A DNA stretch of 64,000 bases from Rhodococcus sp. KRD162 (GCF_017168335.1 NZ_JABFAU010000003.1:74589-138588), one strand, 5' to 3'; positions 38,062-48,508 are shown, counted from the stretch's first letter. The notes: generated by a model from the sequence alone, not told the origin. Program-made: numbers and translations.

Positions 38062-38739
38062 ATGGTCACCTTGTTGCTTGCCCTAGTCGGCTTCGCGCTA
38101 CTCGATTCTCTCGACGTGTTGCTGATCGGCGTGACTGCTGCCCTCGCGGTGCACTCGAGAACCGCCCGCCGGTCTCCGTTTCCCTCCGGGCTGGCCTTCG
38201 TCGGCGGAGTGTTCACGGCGACGACCACATTCGGCATCTTGACCGTTCTCGGCATCGACTTGTTCACCGAGCTGTTCGACTTCACCATCACACCCACGGT
38301 TCGGTATCGGACAGAACTCGTGGTCGGTCTTGTCCTGATCACTCTCGGCGGCGTCCGGACCACCGAACGCCGCCCACCCGAGTGGGCAGCTCGAGTCGGC
38401 TCGAGTATTCCCGTCCTCGCCCTCACCGGGCTGACGATCGGTCTGGTGCAAGGTCCCACGGCCGTACCGTATCTCGCTGGGCTGACGATGCTCTCGACGT
38501 ACGATCCCCGTCCGACGTGGTGGCCCGCCATTGTCGTCGCCTACTGCCTGATCGGGTTGCTACCGCCCATCCTCGTGCTGATTCTGGCGTCCAGGAAGGG
38601 CCGACGCGCCAGGCGGGCGTTCACCGCGACCGTCCGGGCGCTCACCCGCTACGGCCCGCCGACGGTGCGCGTCGTCTTCATCGTGCTCGGTGTCGTGTTC
38701 GTCGGCGATGCGCTCGTTCATGCCCGAGCTCTCGTGTAG
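38062..38739 (+). CDS. Sap/GAP-family membrane protein (LysE-like fold)
   Basis: A 225-residue protein with six predicted membrane helices: MVTLLLALVGFALLDSLDVLLIGV, AFVGGVFTATTTFGILTVLG, TELVVGLVLITLGGV and three more. It resembles the Sap/GAP proteins of mycobacteria, which help export cell-wall glycolipids, and more distantly LysE exporters. It starts seven bases after the hydrolase stop. The lipid or solute is unknown. Confidence 0.7.
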   Translation: MVTLLLALVGFALLDSLDVLLIGVTAALAVHSRTARRSPFPSGLAFVGGVFTATTTFGILTVLGIDLFTELFDFTITPTVRYRTELVVGLVLITLGGVRTTERRPPEWAARVGSSIPVLALTGLTIGLVQGPTAVPYLAGLTMLSTYDPRPTWWPAIVVAYCLIGLLPPILVLILASRKGRRARRAFTATVRALTRYGPPTVRVVFIVLGVVFVGDALVHARALV

Positions 38740-38762
38740 ATAACCGTCGTAAGCTCGTGCAC

Positions 38763-39563
38763 ATGGCACTCGATCACGGCGATCCCGGTGACGCACCGTC
38801 CATTCCTCCTCCCCTGTCTCCGGTGGTCGACGATCGGCGTCCCTCCGCTGCCGAGGAGGCGCGCACGATCGCTGCGTCCACCAACATGGCGACACTTGGC
38901 AGTCTGACGGCGGACGGCGATCCCTGGGCCTCGTTCGTCACCTATGGCTTGCTCGAAGGCGCTCCGGTTCTCTGTGTCTCGCGGATGGCCGAGCACGGCC
39001 GCAATCTCGACGGTGACCAGCGGGCGAGTCTGTCGATCGTGGCACCGCGATCGCAGACCGACCCGCTGGCGTCGGGCCGCATCACATTGGCGGGTGTGGT
39101 CGAGCGACCCCAAGGAGACGAGTTGTCAGCGGCGCGGGAGGCGCATCTGGCGGGGGTACCGGCTGCGCGGTACTACCTCGAGTACAGCGATTTCACCGTG
39201 TGGGTCATGCGCGTGCAGCGAGTCCGATGGGTCGGCGGTTACGGTCGCATGGATTCTGCAACCGCCGAGGCGTATGCCGTGGCCGAACCGGATCCGGTGT
39301 CGCCGACCTCCGCGTACGCAATCGACCATCTCAACGCAGATCACTCGGCGTCTCTGGCTGCGATGGCCCGCGAGCTGGGCGGCTACCCGGACGCGACCTC
39401 CGCCGAGTGCGAGGCGGCCGATCGGTACGGACTGGATCTGAAGGTGCTCACACCCCGCGGTGTCGCCTACACAAGAGTCGGTTATGCGACACCGATCGAC
39501 TCGGCTGCCGAACTGCGTGCTGCAACCGTGGAACTGGCGAAGCGGGCCGTAGGCGGGCGGTAG
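38763..39563 (+). CDS. HugZ-like split-barrel protein with DUF2470 domain
   Basis: A 266-residue protein. Residues about 25-165 form an FMN-binding split barrel of the pyridoxamine-phosphate-oxidase type (ARTIAASTNMATLGSLTADGDPW). The C-terminal 85 residues are a DUF2470 domain (AIDHLNADHSASLAAMARELGG) as in HugZ heme-degrading proteins, where HxxxH residues contact heme. It may bind heme or flavin; its role is unproven. It is 23 bases after the Sap-like gene. Confidence 0.82.
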   Translation: MALDHGDPGDAPSIPPPLSPVVDDRRPSAAEEARTIAASTNMATLGSLTADGDPWASFVTYGLLEGAPVLCVSRMAEHGRNLDGDQRASLSIVAPRSQTDPLASGRITLAGVVERPQGDELSAAREAHLAGVPAARYYLEYSDFTVWVMRVQRVRWVGGYGRMDSATAEAYAVAEPDPVSPTSAYAIDHLNADHSASLAAMARELGGYPDATSAECEAADRYGLDLKVLTPRGVAYTRVGYATPIDSAAELRAATVELAKRAVGGR

Positions 39564-39670
39564 GGTTTCACTGCGAACTTCCGTCTGGACCGGTACAGAC
39601 ACCTTGCCGAGACGCCACAGTGGATGGCGACTACCGTTGTCCCCACACAGCAATCGTTAGGGAGCAGGTA

Positions 39671-41074
39671 ATGAGCATCCAACCGCTCGAATCGAAGCGT
39701 CACCGTGTCGTCGTCATCGGTTCCGGGTTCGGAGGACTTTTCGGCGTCAAGGCACTCAAGAGAGCCGACGTCGACATCACCCTCGTCGCCAAGACGACAC
39801 ATCATCTCTTCCAGCCCCTCCTGTACCAGGTCGCGACCGGCATCCTGTCCGTCGGCGAAATCGCTCCGACCACGCGCGTCATCCTGCGTAAGCAGAAGAA
39901 CGCCGAGGTTCTGTTGGGCGACGTGTTGAACATCGATCTCGACTCGAAGACGGTCACCTCCAAACTGCTCGAACGCGTCACCGTCACCCCCTTCGACAGC
40001 TTGATCGTCGCGGCCGGCGCACAGCAGTCCTACTTCGGCAACGATCACTTCGCCGAGTTCGCGCCGGGAATGAAGACCATCGACGACGCACTCGAACTGC
40101 GCGGACGCATCCTCGGTGCTTTCGAACAGGCAGAGCTGTCCGACGATCAGGAGGAGAAGGACCGTCTGATGACGTTCGTCGTCGTCGGCGCGGGCCCGAC
40201 CGGGGTCGAGCTCGCGGGCCAGATCGCCGAGCTCGCCGACCGCACCCTCGACGGGGCCTTCCGCAACATCGACCCGCGCGACGCCCGCGTCATTCTGCTC
40301 GACGCTGCACCTGCCGTGCTCCCGCCCATGGGCGAGAAGCTCGGACGCAAGGCCGCCGAGCGGCTCGAGAAGCTCGGTGTCGAGATCCAGCTCAACGCGA
40401 TGGTCACCGACGTCGACAACGACGGCCTGACCGTCAAGGAGAAGGACGGCACGACTCGTCGCATCGAGGCGCAGTGCAAGGTGTGGTCCGCGGGTGTCCA
40501 GGGCAGCCCCCTGGGCAAGCAGCTCGCTGATCAGTCCGGCTCGGAAACCGACCGCGCCGGTCGTGTGCTGGTCGAACCGGACCTGACGGTCAAGGGCCAC
40601 CCGAACGTGTTCGTGATCGGCGACCTCATGGCGGTCAAGGACGTACCCGGCATGGCGCAGGGAGCGATCCAGGGAGCCACGTATGCAGCCAAGCTGATCA
40701 AGGCGTCGGTCAAAGGCGAGGACGATCCCACCCAGCGGGCCCCGTTCAAGTACTTCGACAAGGGCTCGATGGCAACGGTGTCTCGGTTCAACGCGGTCGC
40801 CAAGGTCGGCAAGCTCGAGTTCGGCGGCTTCATCGCATGGCTCATGTGGCTGGCACTGCACCTGTATTACCTCGTGGGCTACCGCAGCCGAATCACGACC
40901 GTCATCTCGTGGTTCGTGACGTTCCTCGGTAGAGGCCGAGCTCAGATGGCGTCGACCGAGCAGCAGGTGTTCGCTCGCCTGGCCATCGAGCAACTCAACT
41001 CTCTCGAACGCGCGAACGCGATCGACGAGGACAAGGTCGAGGAAGCTCAGGAACGCGAGAAAGCTGCAGGCTGA
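39671..41074 (+). CDS. ndh: Type II NADH dehydrogenase (NDH-2)
   Basis: A 467-residue FAD enzyme that passes electrons from NADH to menaquinone without pumping protons. Dinucleotide folds are VVVIGSGFGGLFGVKAL (FAD, residue 13 on) and FVVVGAGPTGVELAGQI (NADH, about 170). HLFQPLLYQVATG and the second FAD contact VFVIGD are typical. The C-terminal hydrophobic helix (GGFIAWLMWLALHLYYLVG) anchors it to the membrane. ATG after GGGAG. It ends at a strong terminator. Confidence 0.95.
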   Translation: MSIQPLESKRHRVVVIGSGFGGLFGVKALKRADVDITLVAKTTHHLFQPLLYQVATGILSVGEIAPTTRVILRKQKNAEVLLGDVLNIDLDSKTVTSKLLERVTVTPFDSLIVAAGAQQSYFGNDHFAEFAPGMKTIDDALELRGRILGAFEQAELSDDQEEKDRLMTFVVVGAGPTGVELAGQIAELADRTLDGAFRNIDPRDARVILLDAAPAVLPPMGEKLGRKAAERLEKLGVEIQLNAMVTDVDNDGLTVKEKDGTTRRIEAQCKVWSAGVQGSPLGKQLADQSGSETDRAGRVLVEPDLTVKGHPNVFVIGDLMAVKDVPGMAQGAIQGATYAAKLIKASVKGEDDPTQRAPFKYFDKGSMATVSRFNAVAKVGKLEFGGFIAWLMWLALHLYYLVGYRSRITTVISWFVTFLGRGRAQMASTEQQVFARLAIEQLNSLERANAIDEDKVEEAQEREKAAG

Positions 41075-41089
41075 CAGGCTGCCCACTCT

Positions 41090-41137
41090 CGTCGTGCGCC
41101 TTTTGCGTACTCATAGGTACGCAAAAGGCGCACGACG
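41090..41137. terminator. Bidirectional terminator between ndh and the second urease cluster
   Basis: Positions 41090-41110 and 41117-41137 are a perfect 21-bp inverted repeat with a 6-base loop. The stem includes TTTT and AAAA tracts, so it can serve both converging transcripts (ndh and ureD). Confidence 0.85.
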
Positions 41138-41162
41138 AAGCGCAGCGAGTCGACTGGCGTTC

Positions 41163-41831
41163 TCACCCACCTGATCCGGCGGGCACCAGACGACGTCCCA
41201 CCGATGTACTCAGCGACCCGCCTCCGGGCAGGGCCAATCGCATCGACCCGTCGGATAGATCCACCGCGGACGGCCGACTATCGGGATACTGCAACGTGCT
41301 CGACATCGACAGCGGTGCCGACAACATGTCGTGAGCAACCGATCCCTCACCCAGTTCCACTCGATGGCGCAGTAACGGGCTGCCTCCCACGTCACATCGC
41401 ATCGAACTGCTCCAGCTTCCCGACGCCTCCTCGAACCGTCCGATCTGGGTCCTCTCACGCAACCACAGTGCCGAATCCTCGTGCACTACCACTGTATTGA
41501 CCACCGAATGCGAGGCGTCGGAAACGACGACCATCGGCTCGGGGTCGAAGACCAGCGACGCGCCTTCCCCGACCTCGAAATACCATTGCGCCGACGAATG
41601 ACGATTCAGCGCGCCGGGCATCGCCAACGATGCCGCCACGCTGCGCACCTCCAGACGCGCTCCTGCGGCCACGGAAATTCTGACCACGATGGTGTCACCG
41701 CCCAGTGGAGTTGCGGCGGTGCCGATCAGGTGGACGGTGTCTGGTCCCGTCTGTCGGCCGGCGAGCCCGCCCACCGAGGTGATGCGTGGGCTGCGATCGC
41801 GGCTCGCATCGATGCAGAGCTCGGTGTGCAT
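41163..41831 (-). CDS. ureD: UreD (UreH), urease accessory protein (cluster 2)
   Basis: A compact 222-residue UreD. Family features are the beta-rich layout with VVRISVAAGARLEVRSVAASLA, YFEVGEGASLVFDPEPMVV and EDSALWLRERTQIGR. It acts with UreF and UreG in nickel insertion. It starts six bases after ureG and is the last gene of the cluster. It is far from the cluster 1 UreD in length and sequence. Confidence 0.9.
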   Translation of the reverse strand: MHTELCIDASRDRSPRITSVGGLAGRQTGPDTVHLIGTAATPLGGDTIVVRISVAAGARLEVRSVAASLAMPGALNRHSSAQWYFEVGEGASLVFDPEPMVVVSDASHSVVNTVVVHEDSALWLRERTQIGRFEEASGSWSSSMRCDVGGSPLLRHRVELGEGSVAHDMLSAPLSMSSTLQYPDSRPSAVDLSDGSMRLALPGGGSLSTSVGRRLVPAGSGG

Positions 41832-41837
41832 CGACGC

Positions 41838-42542
41838 TCAGTGCGTATGGGTATGCGCGTCGGCGTCGGCAACGAGCGCGAGCTGCTTGCGCACCCACGC
41901 GAGAACCGTACTCGCCGTCGGATCGTCGGTGAGCGAGATCAGCGCAGTCGGCCGGTCCTCACGCACCTGTGCAGCATCGCGTTCCATGACGCCGAGATCG
42001 GCACCCACATACGGTGCCAGGTCCGTCTTGTTGACGACGAGCAGATCGGAGAACGTGACGCCGGGGCCACCCTTGCGCGGAACTTTGTCTCCGCCTGCGA
42101 CATCGACGACGAATATCTGCACATCGATCAGACCGGACGAGAACGTGGCGGTGAGGTTGTCTCCGCCCGACTCGACGAGAATCAGATCCAACGGTGGGTT
42201 GTTCTCGATCAGGTCGTCGATGGCATCCAAGTTGGCTGTGATGTCGTCGCGAATCGCGGTGTGCGGACATCCGCCGGTCTGCACCGCAGTGATGCGCTCG
42301 TCCGGCAGCACAGCGTGTCGCCGCAGGAAGTCCGCATCCTCGGTGGTGTAGATGTCGTTGGTGAGAACCGCCAGCGACAGCTCGTCTCGCAACTGGCGAC
42401 ACAGTGCTGCCACCAGAGCGGTCTTACCGGAACCAACGGGCCCGCCGATTCCCACCCGCAGCGCCTCGCCTGGCACCCGCGCGCGCTTGGGCCGATCCAG
42501 CCCGTGGTCGTGGGGCTCACCGTCGATCAGGTGCGGGGGCAT
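41838..42542 (-). CDS. ureG: UreG, urease accessory GTPase with His-rich ends (cluster 2)
   Basis: A 234-residue Ure[15 protein letters not shown] is the P-loop (about residues 32-40), [11 protein letters not shown] holds the nickel-binding CPH, ESGGDNL and NKTD follow. Both ends are His-containing: [13 protein letters not shown] at the start and DADAHTHTH at the end. This cluster lacks ureE, and the tails may replace some nickel storage; that is inferred. It lies 53 bases after ureF. Confidence 0.93.
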   Translation of the reverse strand: MPPHLIDGEPHDHGLDRPKRARVPGEALRVGIGGPVGSGKTALVAALCRQLRDELSLAVLTNDIYTTEDADFLRRHAVLPDERITAVQTGGCPHTAIRDDITANLDAIDDLIENNPPLDLILVESGGDNLTATFSSGLIDVQIFVVDVAGGDKVPRKGGPGVTFSDLLVVNKTDLAPYVGADLGVMERDAAQVREDRPTALISLTDDPTASTVLAWVRKQLALVADADAHTHTH

Positions 42543-42595
42543 GACATCTCCTAGTCGGTCGAGAACAGTCGATCACAGAACAGAGGATCGGTATT

Positions 42596-43282
42596 TCAGG
42601 ATACGAACAGCGGACGCTCACGAACGGAGTGGGCTTCGGCGAACATGTCCAGCAGCGGGTCCGACAATTCCATCAACTCGGGCAGAGAGCGACACACGGC
42701 GGCGGTGACGTCATCGCAGAGACCACCCAAGCGGATGGTGCATGCAGCGACCTCGGCCGGGTCGAGCGCCAACAGACGTTGCGCCGCGATCGCCGAGCCC
42801 GTCATGGTGATGTAGACCTGAACGGCCGCGATGTCTTCGACCGACAGGCCAGCGGCCAGCCCGACGTGCCCGGCAGCGACAGCCAAGTGCGGCTTCCGGC
42901 CGATCGACGTCCAATCATGCCCAGGCCACGTCGATTTGGCCAGACGGAGCAGCCCGCGGCCCTGCGAACGGGAGGCGGCTCTGGCAGCCGGGGACGGAGT
43001 TCGTGCGTCGCATTCGGCGTTGGCCTCGGCCGCGCAGAGCGAACCGCCGACGAGCGCTGCTGCCACCGACGCCGTCATGGCTCCGGAGGTCCGAATACGG
43101 CGTCGCAGGAACGACTCGAGGGTCGCGATATCGCGAACGAAACCCGAAGCGATCGCTTCCTCCACCCCGCCGGAATGCACGTGCCCGCCGGTAGGAAGAC
43201 GTGAATCGGCAAGTGAGAGAACCGTTGTCACCTGGAGACGGGCAGACGAGGTGTCCGCGGCCGGAAGTGGAACAGCCGCCAT
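42596..43282 (-). CDS. ureF: UreF, urease accessory protein (cluster 2)
   Basis: A 228-residue helical protein. LSLADSRLPTGGHVHSGGVEEAI is the UreF signature in residues 22-44. Its ATG shares one base with the ureC stop (TGATG), so expression is coupled. It bridges UreD and UreG during urease activation. Confidence 0.92.
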   Translation of the reverse strand: MAAVPLPAADTSSARLQVTTVLSLADSRLPTGGHVHSGGVEEAIASGFVRDIATLESFLRRRIRTSGAMTASVAAALVGGSLCAAEANAECDARTPSPAARAASRSQGRGLLRLAKSTWPGHDWTSIGRKPHLAVAAGHVGLAAGLSVEDIAAVQVYITMTGSAIAAQRLLALDPAEVAACTIRLGGLCDDVTAAVCRSLPELMELSDPLLDMFAEAHSVRERPLFVS

Positions 43283-45003
43283 CAGAAGAGAAAGTATCGC
43301 TGCGCCATCGGCAATTCGGTCGCCGGCTGCTCTTTCCACACGTCGCCGTCGATGCGCACGGTGAACGTATCCGGATCCACTTCTATGCTGGGCAGAGCGT
43401 CGTTGAGGGCCATATCGGCCTTCCTGATTCCGCGCACGTTCTTGACCGGAACCAACCGTCGATCGCAGTTCAAACGCCCCGCAAGCCCGTCCTCGATGGC
43501 CTGAGGGGCCACGAAGTGCAGCGATGTCGCTGCCGCCGCTTTGGGTGAGGCGCCGAACATCGGGCGCGGAAGTTCCGGTTGCGGAGTCGGAATGGAGGCG
43601 TTGGCATCGCCCATCGCTGCCCACGCGATCATGCCTCCCTTGATGACCATGTGGGGTCGGACGCCGAAGAAGGCCGGGTCCCACAACACCAGATCGGCAA
43701 GCTTGCCCGGCTCGATCGAGCCGATCTCGTCATCCAAACCGTGAGCAACCGCGGGGCAGATCGTGTACTTGGCGACGTAGCGCATGACGCGGTTGTTGTC
43801 TGCGCCATCGTCTCCGGCCAGGAAGCCACGACGAGCCTTCATCACGTGCGCCGTCTGCCAGGTGCGCAGTACGACCTCGCCGATACGCCCCATTGCCTGC
43901 GAATCGCTGCCGATCATCGAGATCGCGCCCATATCGTGCAAGAGATCCTCGGCTGCGATCGTCGACGGCCGGATGCGACTCTCGGCGAAGGCCAGATCCT
44001 CCGGGATCGAAGGACTGAGGTGATGGCACACCATGAGCATGTCGAGATGCTCGTCCAGAGTGTTGACGGTGTGCGGACGCGTCGGGTTGGTCGAACTGGG
44101 CAGCACGTGCCCCTGGGCCGCGACGGTGATGATGTCGGGTGCGTGCCCGCCGCCTGCCCCCTCGGTGTGATAGGCGTGAATTCCGCGGCCCTTGATGGCA
44201 CCGAGGGTGGTCTCGACGAATCCGGCCTCGTTCAGGGTGTCCGAATGCAACGCGGCTTGCACCCCGGCGTCCTCGCACACTCGCAGACACGCATCGATGG
44301 CGGCAGGGGTGGAACCCCAGTCCTCGTGCAGCTTGAAACCCGATGCGCCCGCTCGCAGTTGCTCCCACATTGCTGCGGGATTGACCGTGTTGCCCTTTCC
44401 GAGCAGCACGATGTTCATCGGCCAGTCGTCGAGAGACTCGAGCATCCTGGACAGGTGCCATGCACCCGGGGTGACGGTGGTGGCCTTACTGCCTTCGGCG
44501 GGGCCGGTGCCGCCTGCGATCACGGTGGTGATGCCGCCACCGAGCGCTTCCTCCTTGATCTGCGGACAGATCAAGTGGACGTGACAGTCGATGCCACCAG
44601 CGGTGACGATCTTCCCGTTGCCCGCGATGATCTCGGTCGACGGGCCGATGACCAGATCCGGGTGCACGCCGGTCATGGTGTCCGGGTTGCCTGCCTTGCC
44701 CAGCGCAACGATTCGGCCGTCGCGAATTCCGATATCGGCCTTGATGATCCCCCAGTAGTCGACGACGACGACCCCGGTGATCACCGTGTCCGGAGCACCG
44801 TCCGCTCGGGACGCCCGCGATTGCCCCATCGATTCACGAATCACCTTGCCGCCGCCGAACACCGCTTCTTCGCCTGCGTTTCCCGGTCCACCACTACGGT
44901 CCTCGGTGACCTCGATCAGAAGATCGGTGTCTGCCAGGCGAATTCGATCACCGGTAGTGGGTCCGAACAACTGGGCGTATCGACTGCGACTCATCCGTGC
45001 CAT
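43282..45003 (-). CDS. ureC: UreC, urease catalytic alpha subunit, canonical type (cluster 2)
   Basis: A 573-residue canonical urease alpha subunit. Nickel-site residues: HVH at 141-143 followed by the usual LICPQ, carbamylated Lys224 in [28 protein letters not shown] and SDSQAMGR. The flap [13 protein letters not shown] has the conserved cysteine and histidine. It overlaps ureAB by one base. Compared with UreC of cluster 1 it follows the common bacterial consensus much more closely. Confidence 0.96.
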   Translation of the reverse strand: MARMSRSRYAQLFGPTTGDRIRLADTDLLIEVTEDRSGGPGNAGEEAVFGGGKVIRESMGQSRASRADGAPDTVITGVVVVDYWGIIKADIGIRDGRIVALGKAGNPDTMTGVHPDLVIGPSTEIIAGNGKIVTAGGIDCHVHLICPQIKEEALGGGITTVIAGGTGPAEGSKATTVTPGAWHLSRMLESLDDWPMNIVLLGKGNTVNPAAMWEQLRAGASGFKLHEDWGSTPAAIDACLRVCEDAGVQAALHSDTLNEAGFVETTLGAIKGRGIHAYHTEGAGGGHAPDIITVAAQGHVLPSSTNPTRPHTVNTLDEHLDMLMVCHHLSPSIPEDLAFAESRIRPSTIAAEDLLHDMGAISMIGSDSQAMGRIGEVVLRTWQTAHVMKARRGFLAGDDGADNNRVMRYVAKYTICPAVAHGLDDEIGSIEPGKLADLVLWDPAFFGVRPHMVIKGGMIAWAAMGDANASIPTPQPELPRPMFGASPKAAAATSLHFVAPQAIEDGLAGRLNCDRRLVPVKNVRGIRKADMALNDALPSIEVDPDTFTVRIDGDVWKEQPATELPMAQRYFLF

Positions 45004-45635
45004 CAGCTGTCCAACTTTCCGGGAGGCGTCATGCTCAATCCGTGGACCTCGCGCGTGCCGCCGAGAGGCACGAGCCGAACCACCTGTTCTATGCCGGGCT
45101 CGAATCGCACGGCCGTTCCCGCCGGAATATCGAGGCGATGGCCGTGCGCGCGCTCGCGATCGAATTGCAGGGCATCGTTGGACTGCGGAAAATGCACGTG
45201 AGATCCCACCTGGACCGGCCTGTCCCCGGCGTTCACGACGGTGACGCTGATCGATTCCGAACCCTCGTTGATCTCGATATCGCCTGCGACGGTGATGATC
45301 TCCCCCGGAATCAGGTGGCCGTCATCCCGCTTCGGTGAAATCGGCTCGTGCACGGTGATCAGCTTGGTGCCGTCGGGAAAAGTCGCTTCGACCATCACCT
45401 CGGGAAGTAGCTCGGCAACGCCGTCGAGGACGTCATCGGCGCTCAAGACCTCGCGACCGGAGGCCATCAGGTCAGCAACAGATCTCCCGTCGCGGGCTCC
45501 CTCGAGGAGGTGGTCGGTGATGACGGCGATCGCCTCGGGATGATTGAGCCGGAGGCCGCGAGCCTGGCGACGCCGCGCGAGTTCGGCGGCATAGCTGACG
45601 AGCAGTCGATCCTGCTCGTGGGGAGACAACCGCAT
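45003..45635 (-). CDS. ureAB: UreAB, fused urease gamma-beta subunit (cluster 2)
   Basis: A 210-residue UreA-UreB fusion. [23 protein letters not shown] starts the gamma part and [31 protein letters not shown] mark beta. The start at 45635 gives the normal UreA N-terminus; the longer open frame upstream to 45848 runs into the neighbouring gene. It is the first gene of the cluster and ends at the ureC start. It lacks the 30-residue tail of the cluster 1 homologue. Confidence 0.93.
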   Translation of the reverse strand: MRLSPHEQDRLLVSYAAELARRRQARGLRLNHPEAIAVITDHLLEGARDGRSVADLMASGREVLSADDVLDGVAELLPEVMVEATFPDGTKLITVHEPISPKRDDGHLIPGEIITVAGDIEINEGSESISVTVVNAGDRPVQVGSHVHFPQSNDALQFDRERAHGHRLDIPAGTAVRFEPGIEQVVRLVPLGGTREVHGLSMTPPGKLDS

Positions 45636-45720
45636 TGGAGGACTCCGTCCCGATCGGTGATGGTGCTCGGCAATTCTGACACGGCGACGACAGCGTGGCA
45701 GCGGAGCGCGCCGCCGCGCC

Positions 45721-47007
45721 TCATCCGAGAGGCACCGTGACCGATCGATCGAGCAATCCGCGCAGAACAGTTCGATCGACAGCGGAGGCCACCTCTTGCA
45801 GCTCAGCGATGCCGAATGCGCCCGAGTCCAGTCCTCGAACCAGAACACCTGCCAGCGCCTGAGCCGTGGCGGGCTCGTCCATCACCGCACCGCCCTGCCG
45901 CTCGAGGTAGCTACCCAGCCGAGCCGCCGCGACGGGCATCGCGCGGCGGAAGAATCCGAAGGTGGCCAACCATCGCGTCACCAGGTGTCCGGGGTGCATG
46001 TCCCAGCCCTGATAGAAGCCGCGTTCGAGCGACCTCGTCACCAGATCTGCATGCCGCCGCGCAGAAGCCGCCACCTGCTCGGCGTCGCCGGTCGGCACCA
46101 CCTGGGTAGAGCCGTCGCACACCCATACTCCGGTCTGCGCAGCGGCGACCAGCATGACGTTCTTGGCGTGGTCCGCCACGGGATGAGCCAGCGACTGCTG
46201 CGCCGAGGTGATCCCGCATGCAGCGCTGTAGTCGTAGGTTCCGTAATGCAGGGACGTGCAGCGGCCGTCGGCTTCGGTGATCGCCCGCGCGAGCGTCGTC
46301 GTCCCGTCGGCCCCGATCACGGCTTGGGGGCTTTCGATCTGCAACTCGAATCGCAGTGCATGGTCGGCGAGGCCGTGGGCCCGCTCGAGTTCCTCGCACA
46401 GGGCGACCACCGCGGCCACCTGCGAGGCGGCGCGCAGCTTGGGGACGGTGAAGACGAAACCGTCGGGCACTCCCCCTGCACCGTCCAGAACGAGCTCGAG
46501 CGTTCGAATACCGCGTCGACGCTCGTGTGCTGCCAACCCCTTGGCGCGAATGCCGAGCCAGGTCGGGCCGGCGGAGTCCCGCGCCAACGCCGACAGCGCT
46601 TCTCCCGCTGCGATCGCGTGGCGGTCCTCTACTGCGTCCGAACGCCACCCGTAGCCGTCCTCGAAATCGAACCGAAGGTCCTGGACGGGAGCACTGATCA
46701 GTCGCTCACGCACCAGCGGAAGAACGTTCGAGGTGTCGAGTTCGGCGAATGCTTCGGGGTGTGCATCCAGAATCGCCGTCGCGGCAGCGCCCCATTCGGC
46801 CGGCACATCCGATGATGCCTCCGAGGCCGAGACGTAGACGGTGTGCGAGGGCTGACCGCCGATCCGGTCACCCGGGTAGTGCCGCGCGAGATCTTCGTCG
46901 ATCGGAGCGAAGAGCGACTCGAGTCGATCGAGTGCGTCGGGGGTCAGCGCCGTGCCCCTGGATCCGAAAGCAGATTCGGCGCTGTCGCTGTGTCCGGTCA
47001 TAGGCAT
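45721..47007 (-). CDS. HpcH/HpaI aldolase-like (DUF6986) protein
   Basis: A 428-residue protein related to the citrate-lyase beta/HpcH aldolase superfamily. [20 protein letters not shown] (metal-binding glutamate) and [14 protein letters not shown] are in the expected places. These enzymes cleave or form C-C bonds in acyl-CoA or oxo-acids with Mg2+. The ATG at 47007 overlaps the stop of the thioesterase by one base, so the pair is coupled. It is on the same strand as, and 85 bases ahead of, the second urease cluster. Confidence 0.75.
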   Translation of the reverse strand: MPMTGHSDSAESAFGSRGTALTPDALDRLESLFAPIDEDLARHYPGDRIGGQPSHTVYVSASEASSDVPAEWGAAATAILDAHPEAFAELDTSNVLPLVRERLISAPVQDLRFDFEDGYGWRSDAVEDRHAIAAGEALSALARDSAGPTWLGIRAKGLAAHERRRGIRTLELVLDGAGGVPDGFVFTVPKLRAASQVAAVVALCEELERAHGLADHALRFELQIESPQAVIGADGTTTLARAITEADGRCTSLHYGTYDYSAACGITSAQQSLAHPVADHAKNVMLVAAAQTGVWVCDGSTQVVPTGDAEQVAASARRHADLVTRSLERGFYQGWDMHPGHLVTRWLATFGFFRRAMPVAAARLGSYLERQGGAVMDEPATAQALAGVLVRGLDSGAFGIAELQEVASAVDRTVLRGLLDRSVTVPLG

Positions 47008-47468
47008 CACTGTCCCAGATGAGCGGTGTTTTCGATATTTGCCAGCCGGACCTTCCCCTGGGCAACCAGGCGTCCGCTGTCGTCGGTGATATCGACCTGC
47101 CACAGCTGCTGCGTGCGTCCACGGTGAATCGGATGTCCCAGTGCGGTCAGGGTTCCCGAGCGCGTGGCGCGGAGAAAATCGGTGCTGTTGTTGACTCCGA
47201 CGACGTGACCACGAGATCCGAACCAGGCCGATCCGGCGATGCTGGCCACCGATTCCACCACTGCACACAGCACGCCGCCGTGCATGATTCCGGCCGGTTG
47301 ATGCAGTTGCGGGGTCACGTCCCACTCGGCGCGAACGACGTCTGCGGTCACTTCCTTGTACGTCAGTCCGACCACACCATCGAAGCCACGGCCGCAGAGT
47401 TCGGTCAGTTGCTCCGGGGTGAGGGTCTCGAAGGAAGTCGCTTCGGTGGTTCCGCTCGAATCGGTCAT
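47007..47468 (-). CDS. PaaI-like hotdog-fold thioesterase
   Basis: A 153-residue hotdog protein. HQPAGIMHGGVLCAVVESVASIAG is the family signature, with the HGG and the acidic residue on the long helix. It probably hydrolyses acyl-CoA thioesters. MTDSSGTT is chosen as the start; the open extension upstream runs through the preceding terminator. It is coupled with the HpcH-like gene. Confidence 0.87.
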   Translation of the reverse strand: MTDSSGTTEATSFETLTPEQLTELCGRGFDGVVGLTYKEVTADVVRAEWDVTPQLHQPAGIMHGGVLCAVVESVASIAGSAWFGSRGHVVGVNNSTDFLRATRSGTLTALGHPIHRGRTQQLWQVDITDDSGRLVAQGKVRLANIENTAHLGQ

Positions 47469-47559
47469 GTGCTCCGCTTCCGGGTCGCGTGTGTCGAGGA
47501 TTCTCGTCGACCGTCGTCGACTCATCACCAGGAATACACGACTGTCGACCCGAGAAAAT

Positions 47560-47598
47560 CGGTGGGCCTGTCGTTCGAGACGAACGACAGGCCCACCG
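47560..47598 (-). terminator. Terminator after the iron-regulated gene
   Basis: Positions 47560-47577 and 47581-47598 form a perfect 18-bp stem with a 3-base loop. On the minus strand it is followed by GATTTTC. It separates the iron-regulated gene from the thioesterase operon. Confidence 0.85.
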
Positions 47599-47659
47599 CG
47601 GCAAGGACCGGGAGTCACTGCAGCCCTCAGGACTCCGGCTCGGTCCGGTTGTCAGAAAC

Positions 47660-47678
47660 TTAGCATAGGCATGCCTTA
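47660..47678. promoter_or_regulatory. Possible weak second iron box
   Basis: TTAGCATAGGCATGCCTTA agrees with the DtxR/IdeR consensus at about 13 of 19 positions. It overlaps the stop codon of the iron-regulated gene. With the hairpin just downstream, its role is doubtful. Confidence 0.3.
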
Positions 47679-48454
47679 CTGCCAAGGAATGGTGCTCGAG
47701 AAACTCGCAGCCGCTGCCGGTCCGACCCGACACGCGACCGCACCGGCAACCCGACAGCAACCATGGCGTCGAGCAACAACTGACCCCGACGAGCGCTGTC
47801 GGACGCGTTCGCACCCGCAAGGATCGGTACATACGTGGAGGCACCGAGAATCGCATCGCCGACCAGCGCCCAGAACAGTCGATCATCGAGCGGAGCGTGC
47901 TCCGACATCGCCGTCAACACCAGCTCCAAGGACGTGATGCACCGGTGCGCCGTCCATACCAGCAGCGCCTCTTCACATGGCAGGGTGACGGAACCTGACG
48001 CACCCGAGGCGGGATCCTGCGGTAACACTCTCAGAATCGGCGATGCGACGCCGGCCCAGTCGATTCCGCCGTCGCTGTCCATATGTATCCACAGATTCTC
48101 GACACCCGGATCCCAGGCACGGGCTTGCACGGCGAGCAGCGCGGTAACTCGCCCGACGACGGCGTGAATCAGGGCAGTCGCCACCTGAACTGCTGCAGCC
48201 TCCGGCACACGGAGATCCTCGAGCGACCGGCGGTACATCTGCTCGAAGCGTCCCGATGTCGGTCCGGAACCCAACTGCCACCAACGCCGTTTGCTCTCGT
48301 TGGCCATGGCGGCCACGGCGTACATCCGCGGGTATTCGGGATTGAGCGCTCTCAGCATGGCGCACGAGTCGTCGAGCACTGCCGTTCCGCCGACTCGGCC
48401 CGAGAATCGATACACATCCGGCCAACCTGTGGATCTCGAAGTTACCGCTGACAC
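47660..48454 (-). CDS. Iron-regulated protein of unknown function
   Basis: A 264-residue soluble protein that I do not recognise. It is rich in Trp, Ala and helices (RVTALLAVQARAWDPGVENLWIHMD), loosely like proteins found next to siderophore importers. It ends in KACLC. The GTG at 48454 is chosen because AAGGAG lies seven bases before it; an upstream ATG at 48538 would put the iron box inside the gene. The IdeR box upstream and the divergent siderophore importer suggest a role in iron uptake or release from siderophores. FhuF-type reductases are a possibility, but the usual four-Cys motif is missing. Confidence 0.65.
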   Translation of the reverse strand: MSAVTSRSTGWPDVYRFSGRVGGTAVLDDSCAMLRALNPEYPRMYAVAAMANESKRRWWQLGSGPTSGRFEQMYRRSLEDLRVPEAAAVQVATALIHAVVGRVTALLAVQARAWDPGVENLWIHMDSDGGIDWAGVASPILRVLPQDPASGASGSVTLPCEEALLVWTAHRCITSLELVLTAMSEHAPLDDRLFWALVGDAILGASTYVPILAGANASDSARRGQLLLDAMVAVGLPVRSRVGSDRQRLRVSRAPFLGSKACLC

Positions 48455-48508
48455 CTGAACGCTCCTTCTTTCAGAGACCGGGCGAACCAGTCGTGCTGTC
48501 CGTCGATA

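Noticed and set aside
39482..41086. A 534-residue minus-strand open frame opposite ndh
   Set aside because: It is a mirror of the ndh coding frame; composition is low-complexity Val/Asp/Leu.
43579..45201. A 540-residue plus-strand open frame opposite the second ureC
   Set aside because: It is antisense to a canonical urease gene and has no start signal.
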